A stretch of DNA of 64,000 nt from Umbilicaria muhlenbergii. Its lineage: Eukaryota; Ascomycota; Lecanoromycetes; Umbilicariales; Umbilicariaceae. The stretch spans positions 2,915,506 through 2,979,505 of the forward strand of contig KK106984.1 of the NCBI GenBank assembly GCA_000611775.1, read 5' to 3'. Both the position numbers and the translations under genes were made by a program. Under the pieces are notes generated by a model, which was given only the letters and a program-made list of their open reading frames with translations, did no database searches and was not told where the DNA came from. This document shows, in pieces, positions 1 through 10,900 of this stretch (positions are counted from its first letter, which is position 1; each line of letters starts with the position of its first letter).

Positions 1-282
1 GACCTGGAGAATGCAGGCTAGGTTTTGACTTGCGCCGCCAGTTACGCATATTCGCTCAGGCACAACGGCGTCTTTGGGCGTGTAGAAGGTGGTGAGCCAT
101 GCGGCAATCGATCGACGGAGAGGTTCGTATCCTGCATCCGGACCGTACAGAAGGCCTGGGGTGTAGATTTCAGGATCCGACAATGCGACATCGGAAGCTG
201 CCTTGATTTGCGCCACTGGCAGTAGGGCCGGGTTGGGCCATCCTCGAAGGAGGTTTATTAAGGCTTTGGACGTTCCGTTCAT
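1..282 (-). CDS. Class I/II aminotransferase, N-terminal part (runs off left edge)
   Basis: The first 94 codons of a minus-strand gene are present; the rest lies beyond the window. The translation starts MNGTSKALINLLRGWPNP and continues with YGPDAGYEPLRRSIAAWL and TGGASQNL. These are the N-terminal substrate-side segment and the start of the PLP-binding domain of fold-type I aminotransferases of the 2-aminoadipate / aromatic aminotransferase type found in fungi. The start codon at 280-282 is fixed by an in-frame TAA directly upstream. The catalytic lysine would be in the missing part, so activity and substrate cannot be judged. Family assignment is good, substrate unknown. Confidence 0.75.
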   Translation of the reverse strand, partial: MNGTSKALINLLRGWPNPALLPVAQIKAASDVALSDPEIYTPGLLYGPDAGYEPLRRSIAAWLTTFYTPKDAVVPERICVTGGASQNLACILQV

Positions 283-1440
283 TACTCGATCAGACAAGAT
301 GAGATGGTCATAATCGACTATCGACTATCGACTATCGACTATCGATTATCGATTATCGATGGGAATGGCGTGAGGAGGCCTGTGGAGGTCTGGATCCTGT
401 TCCGACTCTCCAGGCTTGCGGTCGCTGACTCGAAACGATTCCCCGCATCTTGGCCGAGGACCGGCGTGAACTCTGGCCAGCGGGGATCACAAATGACGAC
501 ACGACGCCAGTACCTTAAGGTACCTACCTTACCTTACCGCAGTTGGGACTTAAGCGCACGAGTAGAGTACCGTGAGTACCTTACTCCGAGTACTCCGTAC
601 CTCACGATGATCAGCATCACACAGTGGCCGCTTGACCTTACTCCGAGTCAGAAAAGAGATCTACGAGGATTCCGTCGCAACTGTGGAATCACAACGAGGC
701 TTTTCTTCCGCAACAGGTGATCGGAGGCACCTCTGACACATGATGCCGAGACAAAGAGCGCAATATGATCGAGCTGAATGACTTGGAAAGTAATACCAGC
801 ATCTGCGCCCTTGATCCTGTCAGCATGGAACTGCCCCTTCGAGATGTTTGCGGGCCGTCCGATAGGGTCAAACCTGCCGAAGATGTCTAATTCAAGAAGC
901 ATGTCTCAATGGTGGTGCAACAAAGCGTGCCTGTCTCAATAGAGTACGGTAATCATAGGAGAGGAAGAGATCAAGCCAACAGCAACTCTGAGATAGGACT
1001 CAATGTGATACGACGGCAATATTGAACATTGAATACCTTACCGAATATGGTGGGCACAGCCACACATGTCAGGTACAACACGCGTCGGCCTTCTCCAGCG
1101 CATCGGCGCCCTTTCTTTGGCCGCCAACTGTGGACCTGCCGCGGCCGAGTCCCGAATCGTGTAACCACCACGCAGGCCTGCACCACGCAAGCCTGCACCG
1201 CTTTATTTATAAATCGCACCCATTTTTGATTCCTCCTCTGCGTAATCCGTTCCCTTACTCCGTCTTTCAACTTGGAGGCCGTCTGATATATAAGACCATC
1301 ACGGACACACCTGCCACGGAATACCCAAGGTTATTGCCTTTGGCAGTCTCCGCATTCCAGTCGCAAACTTCGAGTCTAACAAACGTTGAGCCGTCGAACC
1401 AGCGAAAAGCTACTCCATAGCCTTTACCTCAACCATCGTT
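283..1440. other. Intergenic region with heptamer repeat
   Basis: No convincing gene lies between the divergent aminotransferase and the 1,441 gene. Positions 312-360 hold about seven tandem heptamers, first ATCGACT then ATCGATT. Around 510-610 there are several TACCTTA/GGTACCT-like motifs. A TATATAAG box at about 1,286 sits 150 bases upstream of the plus-strand start and may serve its promoter. Open frames at 1,022-1,420 read as untranslated leader. Confidence 0.5.
312..360. repeat. Heptanucleotide microsatellite
   Basis: Four copies of ATCGACT run into three copies of ATCGATT. The two variants differ by one C-to-T transition. It lies just upstream of the aminotransferase start and is a simple repeat. 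Confidence 0.85.
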
Positions 1441-4155
1441 ATGGCCTCGAGCCAAAATAGACCCACAAAACGCCTGTCCTCACTCCTTCCCTCGGGCGGT
1501 AGCGCGAGCTCTCACGATCTGACCGAAAATCCATACTCCCGATCACCGTCTTTACGGCCTCTCCCCGTCTCGAGGGACCCGAGTCCTGCAAGGCAACAGC
1601 AATTGCCAAACCCGCCATCACGAACTTCTTCTCCCGTCCACAACTTCTCCAGGCCTAGAAGCCCATCATCGCCAACTCGATCGCCAACTCGACTGACTTC
1701 ACTGGGCCCTGCATTCAACGGAGTTTTAGTTGATGATGGTATTCTATTGCCTCCGCCAAGGATTGCTCGAGCAGACCCTACAGCGTCATGGTCATCGACT
1801 GGAAGTCGACCGGGAAGCAGAGCGGAAAGTGGTCCTGGATCACCCTTGCTAGGTGCCACCCTCTCACGACCCTCGAGCCCATCGACGTCGGAATCAAAAC
1901 TGCGCAAACGCAGAAGCTGGATGCCAGGCCGGTCACGGAACGGGTCTCAGGTTGACTTGAGTGGAGGTAATGCATTCGGAGCTTGGGCTGTCGGAGCAGA
2001 AGGGAATGTGCCTTATGATATCTCGCCGCTAGTTGCAGGAAGTAAGGTGTGTATGAGATAATCAAGTCTTCTTTGAATGCTCTAACGCACTGTCTTCTAG
2101 ATCACCGAGCTTTGGGATGATCGTGGGGACACTCTCGTATACCTACACCCTCGTGAAACAGGAAAAGGGCCTTCCATCAAGCTCGACTCGTTTTTGTATT
2201 CCTCCTCTACAACACTGACGACCTTGGCTCACGGTGGTATATATAATGACCGTGGTCGGGAAGGCGGGGCAAGGAGACAATTACTTGAGTCACAAACGCA
2301 ACAGTTGTCGCTGACCTCACGTTCTTCATCACCGCCCTCGCCCCCACAAGGCTCCACGACCACTGTCAGCTCTCTAGAGGCACGAACATTGAGAGACGAT
2401 TTCGGTCCTCCGCGGAGGGAAATACATCTATACGTTCCTATACTTCCAGATCCTGACATGTCTCATCCTCAGCCACAGCTTAGCCATAACGACCTGGACG
2501 CCCTCGTCGCTGTCAGGAATTTGTTCGCTTTTCTGGTTGGACAGTCGCTTGTAGTCACCTCCAAGCGTCCTTCAATTTTCTCCAGTTTCATGGTAATTGC
2601 CGAACTTTTGCAGCGCTACGAATTCTCCAACCTCGACGGGTCGAACTATGGGGAAATTGCCGAAGACAAATTCTCTCGCTGTATCAAGGAATTTAATCTC
2701 GCAGACGTCAGAGCCAGTCGCGAGAAGACGATCGAGGCACTAGTTCTCGGTGAACAGATGAAGTCTTGGGAGCTCTACAACGAAGGCTTCGTACACGCTG
2801 CTGGTAAATGGGATGAGATTGTGGAACTGAGAAGCCCCAAGCTTCAACTAATCAGTGTTGTTACCCGCACTCGAGCTGAGAGAGCTTCAATGGATTTGTT
2901 CAATCGCTTAAGGAATGTGCGACATAGGCTCGAAGACTTCGAATTCCCTACTCTTTTTGCTGGCTACCTCAACTCAACCTCGAGCGACGAAAGCAAGATG
3001 ATAAGCTTCAAGGCATGGAAGAACTCGTTCATGTCGATGCGAAAACACGTCATGTCCATGTATAAGCACCAATACGGATCCTGGCCTCCCAAGGCAAAAT
3101 CAAAGAAGAATGATTTCGACGAGAGTGGTCTGAATCGGTTGTTACTATTGGAGGTCTACCAAGACTTCTGTGACCTCTACGATATGTTGGTCGATAGGGC
3201 TGCATTTACCACACGTCAATCGGATATGCCATCACAACAAAGCACAGAACCAGCCGAGCCCCAAGAACCAACCGTCAGGGCGCTTCGTCGGGTCATGAAT
3301 GAGTACGATCACAGCTCGCCGCCAGTACTACCTCCTATACCCTTTGACACACCACTTCTTCCGTCACTCTCCAGCACCAGGAGGGGTTTCGAATCTCTGG
3401 AATCTAGGAAGCAGGCCAAGGAGCAATCGAAGAGGCTCAAAGATGACGAAATCAACAAGGCTCTCATGCAGTCTTACAACCGCGAGTCCATCAAATCAAC
3501 TCTCTTCCTGGAAGCCTTTATGATTTTCGAGAGGAAATCAGCGCATGGCAAATCGATGGACGAAATCGTAGAGCTCCGTGCTGGGCAGTGGATCTTCCTG
3601 TACGCGGTTCTCCAGCTACTTCCCTTGCTTGTAATCGATGCACCTGGCGTCAAATGGACCAAAGGCGTCGGGTACTTCCTCTGCCAGGTCCCCAAAGGCT
3701 CGGCTCCCTGGACCAAAGCTGCCACTGGCCGCAAAATCTCTCAATGGTACGGCGTTGCCGGCGGGGCTGGCGTTGTGAGTCTCCCCGCCGACATAGTAGA
3801 CCATGGAACAGAAGGTATCTACCGGCGAAGCCATTGCTGGAAAGCCGCCGAGAAGTGGACTGGCCAGAGTGGCTTGGTGAGCGGTGGGCCTCTCCAGGCG
3901 GACTTGTCTCAAGAGGGCTTCCTCTCACCGCCAGCTAGCGTTGGGCTCGAACCTGACCTCCTGGGATCGAGGTCGAGTTCTCCCGATTGTCGCGGCAATC
4001 GGAGATCGGTCCATATAGGACTGGAAGCACTGCCTTTACCAGATGGCGTAATACCTGGGGGGGCGAGACCGGCTTCAAGACATGGACATGATCCTGCAAA
4101 GAGTTTCGAGGATATTCTTGGGCAAGAACCGCGTCGGGGCAAAAAGAGGCACTGA
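1441..4155 (+). CDS. Fungal-specific protein of unknown function (DUF8004-like)
   Basis: Two exons, 1441-2046 and 2101-4155, give 886 residues. The 54-bp intron has donor GTGTGT, branch CTCTAAC and acceptor CTTCTAG. The first ~200 residues are Ser/Pro/Arg-rich and disordered. A conserved part begins after the splice with ITELWDDRGDTLVYLHP, followed by a second low-complexity stretch, then REIHLYVPI and a helical core of roughly residues 330-640. The pattern resembles a family of large Pezizomycotina proteins of unknown function; I believe this is DUF8004, from memory only. A hydrophobic stretch near residue 670 (FLYAVLQLLPLLVI) could be buried or membrane-associated. The C-terminus is Gly/Pro/Arg-rich. 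No catalytic motif is visible. Confidence 0.7.
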
Positions 4156-4234
4156 ACTCCAAAGAAGCTACTTGTTCTTCTGAATTATTAGCGTGCTGGC
4201 GATAAGGCCGTACGTCCCTGACTCCGGGCGGAGA

Positions 4235-4591
4235 CTACTGTTTGGCTATTCGTATCCACTGTTCAGCGTTGAACGATCTTCTGACCTCTTCCATGCCATA
4301 CTCGTGTAATTGTTTCGCTGCGGCACTACTGTCACGATCAGTAATCACCCACTGCACGTTCGATCGCGCTTCGATATCTAAATAGCAACAGATCGCGATT
4401 GCAACGCCGTTATAGTCAACTTCAAATGCACCGGGCGAACTTGTCCCCTTCCCGGCTCCACTCCTCGCCCTCGATCCATGGAACCCCCCGATCTCAAAAC
4501 TCTCACCTCCTCCGCCAGCGGCAGATCCCTCCGAGTCTCCGCCAAGGCCCTCGAGCGCATCCTCGACCTCTCTCATCCCGCACGCCTGCAC
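4235..4591 (-). CDS. Unrecognised minus-strand gene, C-terminal exon only
   Basis: The reading frame ending at 4,235 gives a convincing C-terminus: FEVDYNGVAIAICCYLDIE, then NVQWVITDRDSS and EEVRRSFNAEQWIRIAKQ. I do not recognise the family. The frame is closed by a stop at 4,595-4,597, so the 5' part must come from an upstream exon. A possible N-terminal open frame on the same strand starts at 5,191 and ends at 4,862. The region between is GC-rich and low in complexity in all frames, and no clean splice join was found. It may be a two- or three-exon gene or a frame-damaged one. The tandem duplication begins only 5 bases inside the 5,191 ATG, so a second copy of the putative promoter lies farther out. 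Confidence 0.4.
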   Translation of the reverse strand: MQACGMREVEDALEGLGGDSEGSAAGGGGESFEIGGFHGSRARSGAGKGTSSPGAFEVDYNGVAIAICCYLDIEARSNVQWVITDRDSSAAAKQLHEYGMEEVRRSFNAEQWIRIAKQ

Positions 4592-5185
4592 ATCCTACGT
4601 CCTCGATCCCATCCTCAACGCCCCAGTCGCCCAGCGCACACAAGAGCACCACACAGCTGTACATTGACATCTTCCTCGGAAGGCCTCAGCGCCATCGAGA
4701 TAACGGTCCGACAACCCACCACCACCACCACCACTCTCACCCCCAGGCCCAGCGATCCCCATCCATATCCTCTCCCTCGCAGCCGTGTCCGCAACAGCTC
4801 GACCGGACCCCCGCATTTTCCAACCGGCCGCTCTCATCGCCCGGCCTCATCTCCAGCGCCTTCATTCAGTGGTTCGACATCGAGTGGACGGACGAATCGC
4901 ATCATCAACGCCTAAGCTGGCACGGCGGCTTTGTTGCTCGCCCGCTTTCTCTATCGCTATTGCTGGCTTGCATGGCGCGGCTTTGCGGCGCTGGAAGTGC
5001 GGCCGGGGTGGGGCGGTCCGCACTGGGCGCGTTGGCGGGGATAAGGCCGAGGGCGTGCTGGAGGGATATGGTGGCTCGGGGGAAGGGGGGGGATGGATGA
5101 GTGGAAGGGAGGGATGCTTGGTTCTGGCTTTGAGGAGACGGGCTTCGTGGGTGATGGGTGAGGGATCGGCTTTGGTTGTTATGTT

Positions 5186-6315
5186 GGGCATGATTTTGGG
5201 GGTTGTGGGCTAGAGTCTGTCGGGTTGGGAATTGTGCTATATGACTGTAAGCTAGCTGGTGCAGTGATGGGATAGTTTGAGTATTGGACTGGCGGACTGT
5301 GGGAGTAACTGTAGGCATGGAATGGTTGTGATAGTTAAACGTAATTGGAAGTATGTGATCTATATAGATATTAAGTATAGATGTTCTGAGGAATTGTCTG
5401 GTGTAGAAATGATGCCCTTGGTTAATAGTTTATTCTAAGCCATGCAAGAAATGCTCGAAGATGCTATCGAGAGACTCAAACATTTGTCTCAAAACATTAT
5501 TATTATCCTGTCGAAATGACCTGAGACCAGGTATAAAGCTCTAAAAGTTGGATCATTATTGACTGTTGCTGAACAACCGGAGCATTGTCCAATACATTTT
5601 GTTGCTGAATCATTGTATCTTAGTGATGAATGAAGCACTCTTCACCTTAATCTTCACTTCAAATTACGCAAGAAGCTTGAGGTGGCTGAGTTGATGCATA
5701 TGCAACAGACTGAGAGTGACTGGAAAACCCTTGCTCAATTCCTCCCCAAACAGTGGCTGCGTCTGAAATCAACCATCAAGAAGGTTTCCAGACCTCTGCT
5801 AGTTGACATGACTCAAGCATTGAGCTTTATCCGCCTCGAGTGGCTGCACTTGTTCCAGAACCTTCCACATCACATTCAACAAGTACAGCATGTTTTGAAT
5901 TGTCATCATACAGAGACCAAGATTGAGCTGCTCAAACTTCATATTAAAGATCAGGAGGTGCTTTCGGTAGGATGCAGCAGTGGTGGGCCCCCTACACTGT
6001 CGCAAGATCTCTTACGCAAGACCGGCCCAATCATGTCCAGGAAACTGTGTTCAATTGTGTCGAACGGAGACATGAGGCACACCACCGGCAATTATCTCCG
6101 TAATTCGTGCCCCACTGCCATCTGGCAAGCATGTATACCTGCAAGCAATACGACTTCATATTGTTGAATTTAGGCGCTGTCGGCTTACGGCAGTCGCTTA
6201 TCGGGGTAATTTCAGGGTGGATTTCGGGGTTCAGGCTCCTCAGCCATGGCCTTATAATTAGGCGAATTCTCCTTTGTTTTAGCAGTCAGTCAGTCCTTAT
6301 CGATATTTACAACAC
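5186..6315. repeat. 1130-bp tandem duplication, copy 1
   Basis: This unit begins GGGCATGATTTTGGGGG, ends CGATATTTACAACAC, and is followed without a gap by a second copy at 6,316-7,445. The same features recur at a constant spacing of 1,130 bases, and I saw no difference between copies by eye. The unit contains an open frame of 161 codons (5,682-6,167) of no recognised family. Its upstream in-phase sequence is interrupted by TGA codons, which suggests a fragment of an old coding sequence. The end read on the minus strand starts TGTTGTAAATATCG, which is reminiscent of an LTR terminus, but no matching partner was found. Confidence 0.95.
5682..6167 (+). pseudogene. Unrecognised coding remnant in duplication copy 1
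   Basis: The 161-codon open frame starts MAELMHMQQTESDWKTL and includes LPKQWLRLKSTIKKVS and FIRLEWLHLFQNLPHHIQQ. The first two thirds look like helical protein; the end looks random. The same frame continues upstream past TGA codons with protein-like sequence (about 5,441-5,680), so this is probably the end of a decayed gene or transposon gene. No domain was recognised. Confidence 0.35.
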
Positions 6316-7445
6316 GGGCATGATTTTGGGGGTTGTGGGCTAGAGTCTGTCGGGTTGGGAATTGTGCTATATGACTGTAAGCTAGCTGGTGCAGTGATGG
6401 GATAGTTTGAGTATTGGACTGGCGGACTGTGGGAGTAACTGTAGGCATGGAATGGTTGTGATAGTTAAACGTAATTGGAAGTATGTGATCTATATAGATA
6501 TTAAGTATAGATGTTCTGAGGAATTGTCTGGTGTAGAAATGATGCCCTTGGTTAATAGTTTATTCTAAGCCATGCAAGAAATGCTCGAAGATGCTATCGA
6601 GAGACTCAAACATTTGTCTCAAAACATTATTATTATCCTGTCGAAATGACCTGAGACCAGGTATAAAGCTCTAAAAGTTGGATCATTATTGACTGTTGCT
6701 GAACAACCGGAGCATTGTCCAATACATTTTGTTGCTGAATCATTGTATCTTAGTGATGAATGAAGCACTCTTCACCTTAATCTTCACTTCAAATTACGCA
6801 AGAAGCTTGAGGTGGCTGAGTTGATGCATATGCAACAGACTGAGAGTGACTGGAAAACCCTTGCTCAATTCCTCCCCAAACAGTGGCTGCGTCTGAAATC
6901 AACCATCAAGAAGGTTTCCAGACCTCTGCTAGTTGACATGACTCAAGCATTGAGCTTTATCCGCCTCGAGTGGCTGCACTTGTTCCAGAACCTTCCACAT
7001 CACATTCAACAAGTACAGCATGTTTTGAATTGTCATCATACAGAGACCAAGATTGAGCTGCTCAAACTTCATATTAAAGATCAGGAGGTGCTTTCGGTAG
7101 GATGCAGCAGTGGTGGGCCCCCTACACTGTCGCAAGATCTCTTACGCAAGACCGGCCCAATCATGTCCAGGAAACTGTGTTCAATTGTGTCGAACGGAGA
7201 CATGAGGCACACCACCGGCAATTATCTCCGTAATTCGTGCCCCACTGCCATCTGGCAAGCATGTATACCTGCAAGCAATACGACTTCATATTGTTGAATT
7301 TAGGCGCTGTCGGCTTACGGCAGTCGCTTATCGGGGTAATTTCAGGGTGGATTTCGGGGTTCAGGCTCCTCAGCCATGGCCTTATAATTAGGCGAATTCT
7401 CCTTTGTTTTAGCAGTCAGTCAGTCCTTATCGATATTTACAACAC
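6316..7445. repeat. 1130-bp tandem duplication, copy 2
   Basis: This is the second, apparently identical copy. In it the conserved ATG that begins a frame in copy 1 is followed within two codons by foreign sequence and a stop, because the junction joins the unit to the end of copy 1. Beyond 7,445 unique sequence resumes (ATATTTCATTCCGCAG). No target duplication or microhomology is visible at the outer breakpoints. Confidence 0.95.
6812..7297 (+). pseudogene. Unrecognised coding remnant in duplication copy 2
   Basis: This is identical to the 161-codon frame at 5,682-6,167, shifted by exactly 1,130 bases. The same reading applies: a fragment with protein-like sequence and no recognised family. 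Confidence 0.35.
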
Positions 7446-7922
7446 ATATTTCATTCCGCAGACGAAAGGACCCTGCGGATGTTGTAGGACTTCTCTTTCA
7501 CTTCATCTCCACAAGTAAAGGAAATCCTGAGACGCCGTCTGTTGATGCTCCAGCCAGATCATAATCAGTAGAGTTAGCATTTCGTTTCCGTTTGACGATA
7601 GAAGCCGTGGTGAAGCTTCAGCGCTGCGCAACGAGAGTTCAAAAGCCACTGAGAAGAGCAGTCAACAACATTGACCGAGATAGATGGGGTTGCTTCAACC
7701 CGAAGCTTCGGATTCCGAGCGTATCAAGGCTAGGACTAGGTCTAATCCTACACCTTCACGGGTGCGTTCATAACGAGAGACCCGAACACGAATACCTATT
7801 GCCTCACATCCCAGCATATTATTTCGGCGGTACTCTTGCCTGGGGGACACTCAGTATGCAGTATATTGGCTTCGGCAGCGGTTGAGGGATATCATTTAGA
7901 AATTCCACCTGACAAATCCCCA
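7446..7922. other. Intergenic region, no supported gene
   Basis: This stretch lies downstream of the large minus-strand helicase gene. A 97-codon plus-strand frame at 7,592-7,885 has no family resemblance, and I do not call it. Confidence 0.4.
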
Positions 7923-10900
7923 TTAAATCCCCAGCTGCGAATCATCAACCCAGTGACTCCCACCAGCACACCTATACCCACCACCCTGTTTAATCCATTG
8001 AAAGCCCGCCACACAAACACCCATCTGCCTCAGTCTACTCTGAGCAAGTTCCTCTTTCTTTCTCCTCTCTTCCTCCTCTTGCTTCCTTCTCTCCAACTCC
8101 CTGTAAATACGCTCCCTCTCGGCTTTCGCTTCCATCTCCCGAATCCGAGCCTCTTCACGTAAGCGTAAGAGCTCGAGAGCTTCTGCCTCGTTCTTAGCTT
8201 GAATTTCTCGTAATTCTGCTGCTTCTTTCTCAGCTTTTCTTTCTGCTTCTTCCGCGAGACGGCGGGCTTCTTCTTGCTCCTGTATCTTTTGCGCGGCCCG
8301 TTGAATTTGAAGTTCAGCCTCCCTTTTATCCTTCTGAAGCTGTTGCCAAACGGCGTCGGATACTCCTACATCACGACCTTCATCTGGAGTTTCTAAAGGT
8401 TTTGATGTTTTCGGGGTCTCATCGTCCTCCTTTGGCACCGGGGCTGCGGTCTCCGTTGCTGTCGATGTGCCAGAGCTAATCCGGGGGACTGATTGGAAAT
8501 CATCCAGTGATTGAACTGACCCCGAAAACGAGGGTCGAGATGAAGGAGTAACTTTGGCTCTTGCACAGCGCTCAGCTAGCATGCTGTGGATGCAGTTGAG
8601 GGCAGTGCCAGCTGATAGTAGAAGCTGGTTGACTTTTGTGGTGTTGCTCTGATACACAGCTCGCACCATGCCCTTTGCCAGCGTCTGAACATCTCTCGCA
8701 TTTCCCCAAGAAGGAAGTCTCGACATCTCTGCGATCGGTTCCAGAAGCTCTTGATATATGGTTGGCTCTTGCATTGAAGGAAAGGCGATCTGGCTTTGCT
8801 TGAGCTTGTCCTCCAACAGCTGAAGACAGTGAGCCGGACTCAAAGACGGAAACGAGATCTCATCCGCAAAACGACTGCTTAGCCCCTCATTAACGCGCAG
8901 GAGATTGTTCATGTCGTTATCATAGCCCGCAAGAATAACGACCAGTTTCCCAGCGAATTTGGGCTTGGTGATATTGTCGACCAATTCGTCTATCGCTTCT
9001 TGCGCGAACTGGCCCTGACCAAGTCGGTAGGCTTCGTCTACGAAGAGAACTTTGCCTAAGCCGCGCTCGAGTTGCTTCATGGTTTTTGGCCCGGTTTGCC
9101 CAATGTATTGGCCAATGAGATCAGTGGCAGAGCATTCGACTACTTCAACCTGGGATAGGAAACCAAGGTCGTGGTAAACTTGGCCGAATTTTCGAGCTGT
9201 GGTCGTTTTCCCAGTCCCTAGTGCATAGGATTAGAAAGTTCAAAACAAAGTGTAGGAAAGGTTTTCCGATTACCAGGCGGCCCTTTGAATATGAAGTTCA
9301 TGGGTATCTGTCCACGAGGCTCAAGACCTTGGGCGCGCATCCCTTTGGCGACTTTCAAAAACCCATCCAATTTCGCGATTATACCTTCACAGCCGATGAC
9401 ACCTTCGAAGAGCTCCTGGAGATTGGTTTCGGCGCCAGATGCTCGATCGTAGTCTGTGTCAAAGTCCTGCGGCTCAAATACGAAATCGATGGATCGCTGT
9501 TCTGCCGGTAACGCAGACTGTCGAGCCTGGTAGTTTGCTTTGGCTTTCGAGATGAGATTCTCCACGTCACCACCGTTGCCAAAATTCAATCCATCTCGGA
9601 GACGGCTCAATACGTCGATGGCGGTAGATACGGCTTGCTGAGTTGCTCCCAGGTCCTGATTCGTGAGCTTGAGTTGGAGAATCTCCTGCAATTCGGAATC
9701 GCTGAAATCCTCGAACCGGAAAGCATCCGAGAGCTGGAATCGTCGAGTGAGACCGGGGTTGACATTTTGGAACATGTCCACCATTTGCGGTTCGTATCCA
9801 AGGAGTAGTACGCAACGGTCGTCGCCAGGCACACTTTGGACCTCAGCAACGATCGTGTCGATTACGGCCGTCTTGTATATATCGGTGCCGCTTCCACCTC
9901 CTGAGCCGGAACCTGAGTAGAGCATATAGGCCTCATCGATAATCAGAACCTTACCGACAGTCGTTGCGAGGATGGCTTTAGTATTGGATTCGGATTGCCC
10001 AATCACATTACCAATGAAATCGGATGGGTTCTTAATAACGACTTGGACATTCAAAATTAGCAGACATGATGTTTTGATGCCGGGCGTGAACTTACCTTCA
10101 CCATTGCTCAGCATCCCAATATCTGTCAGGATTCGGCCGTATAATTTGGCAACGGTCGTCTTTCCAGTACCGGGAGGGCCAAGGAAGACGCGGTTGAGAG
10201 ACACGTCGATCAACTTCTTTTCATCCAACTCTCTCTCGTAATTTGTTTTAATGAGGTCAATCATGAAGCTCACGGAATCCTTGACAGACTTCAGGCCGGT
10301 GAGTTGTTGAAGCCGTGTCCACGCATCGCAGGTAAGAATTGCCTTCGATGGATCCGGACCAATGAGATCCTCCTTCGTAATATGGTAGTCGTCTGGGCTG
10401 AGCCCTTCCTTCCGCTGTCTAGTTAGACGATCTGATTGCCGCTCTCTAATTCGCGCAAACATGTTCTCCAATGCTCGGGCATTCCCAAACCCATCCCGAT
10501 CTCTGCCTCTTCCCAGTCTGCGGACGGCAATCCGCATGTATAGTCCATCGACTCCGTCCTCAATGTCTATTCCATACTTGTAGAATTGGTTCATCTGGAA
10601 CTGTAACATCTTCAAGAGCTCGGCGTTGGTATAATCCTCGAAATGGAGAGTGTATGGCATGCGACTGGACAATCCCGGGTTGTGTTCCAAGAATTTCTCC
10701 ATCTGCTTCCGGTAGCCAGCGAATATGAAAACTACCTTTCCAGTGAGGTTCTCAATTGCGGCGAGCAAGTAATCAAGGACTGTCTTGCTACCATGGTTGT
10801 GTCCCTCAATGAGTTGATATGCTTCATCGATGAAATATACACCGCCTTCTGAATTCTCAAGTTGCTCTAGGTGCTTTTTAACTTCAGCAACACCCTCATG

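Noticed and set aside
1022-1420. Plus-strand 132-codon gene upstream of 1,441
   Set aside because: It overlaps the presumed leader and TATA-like box of the following gene and shows no family resemblance.
4399-5213. Plus-strand genes in the 4.4-5.2 kb region
   Set aside because: Three overlapping plus frames exist, but all are Pro/Ser/His- or Gly/Arg-rich products of biased composition. The minus strand has the only sequence that looks like folded protein.
5186-7445. Solo LTRs at the ends of the duplicated units
   Set aside because: The minus-strand start TGTTGTAAATATCG looks LTR-like, but no matching end, partner or target duplication was found.
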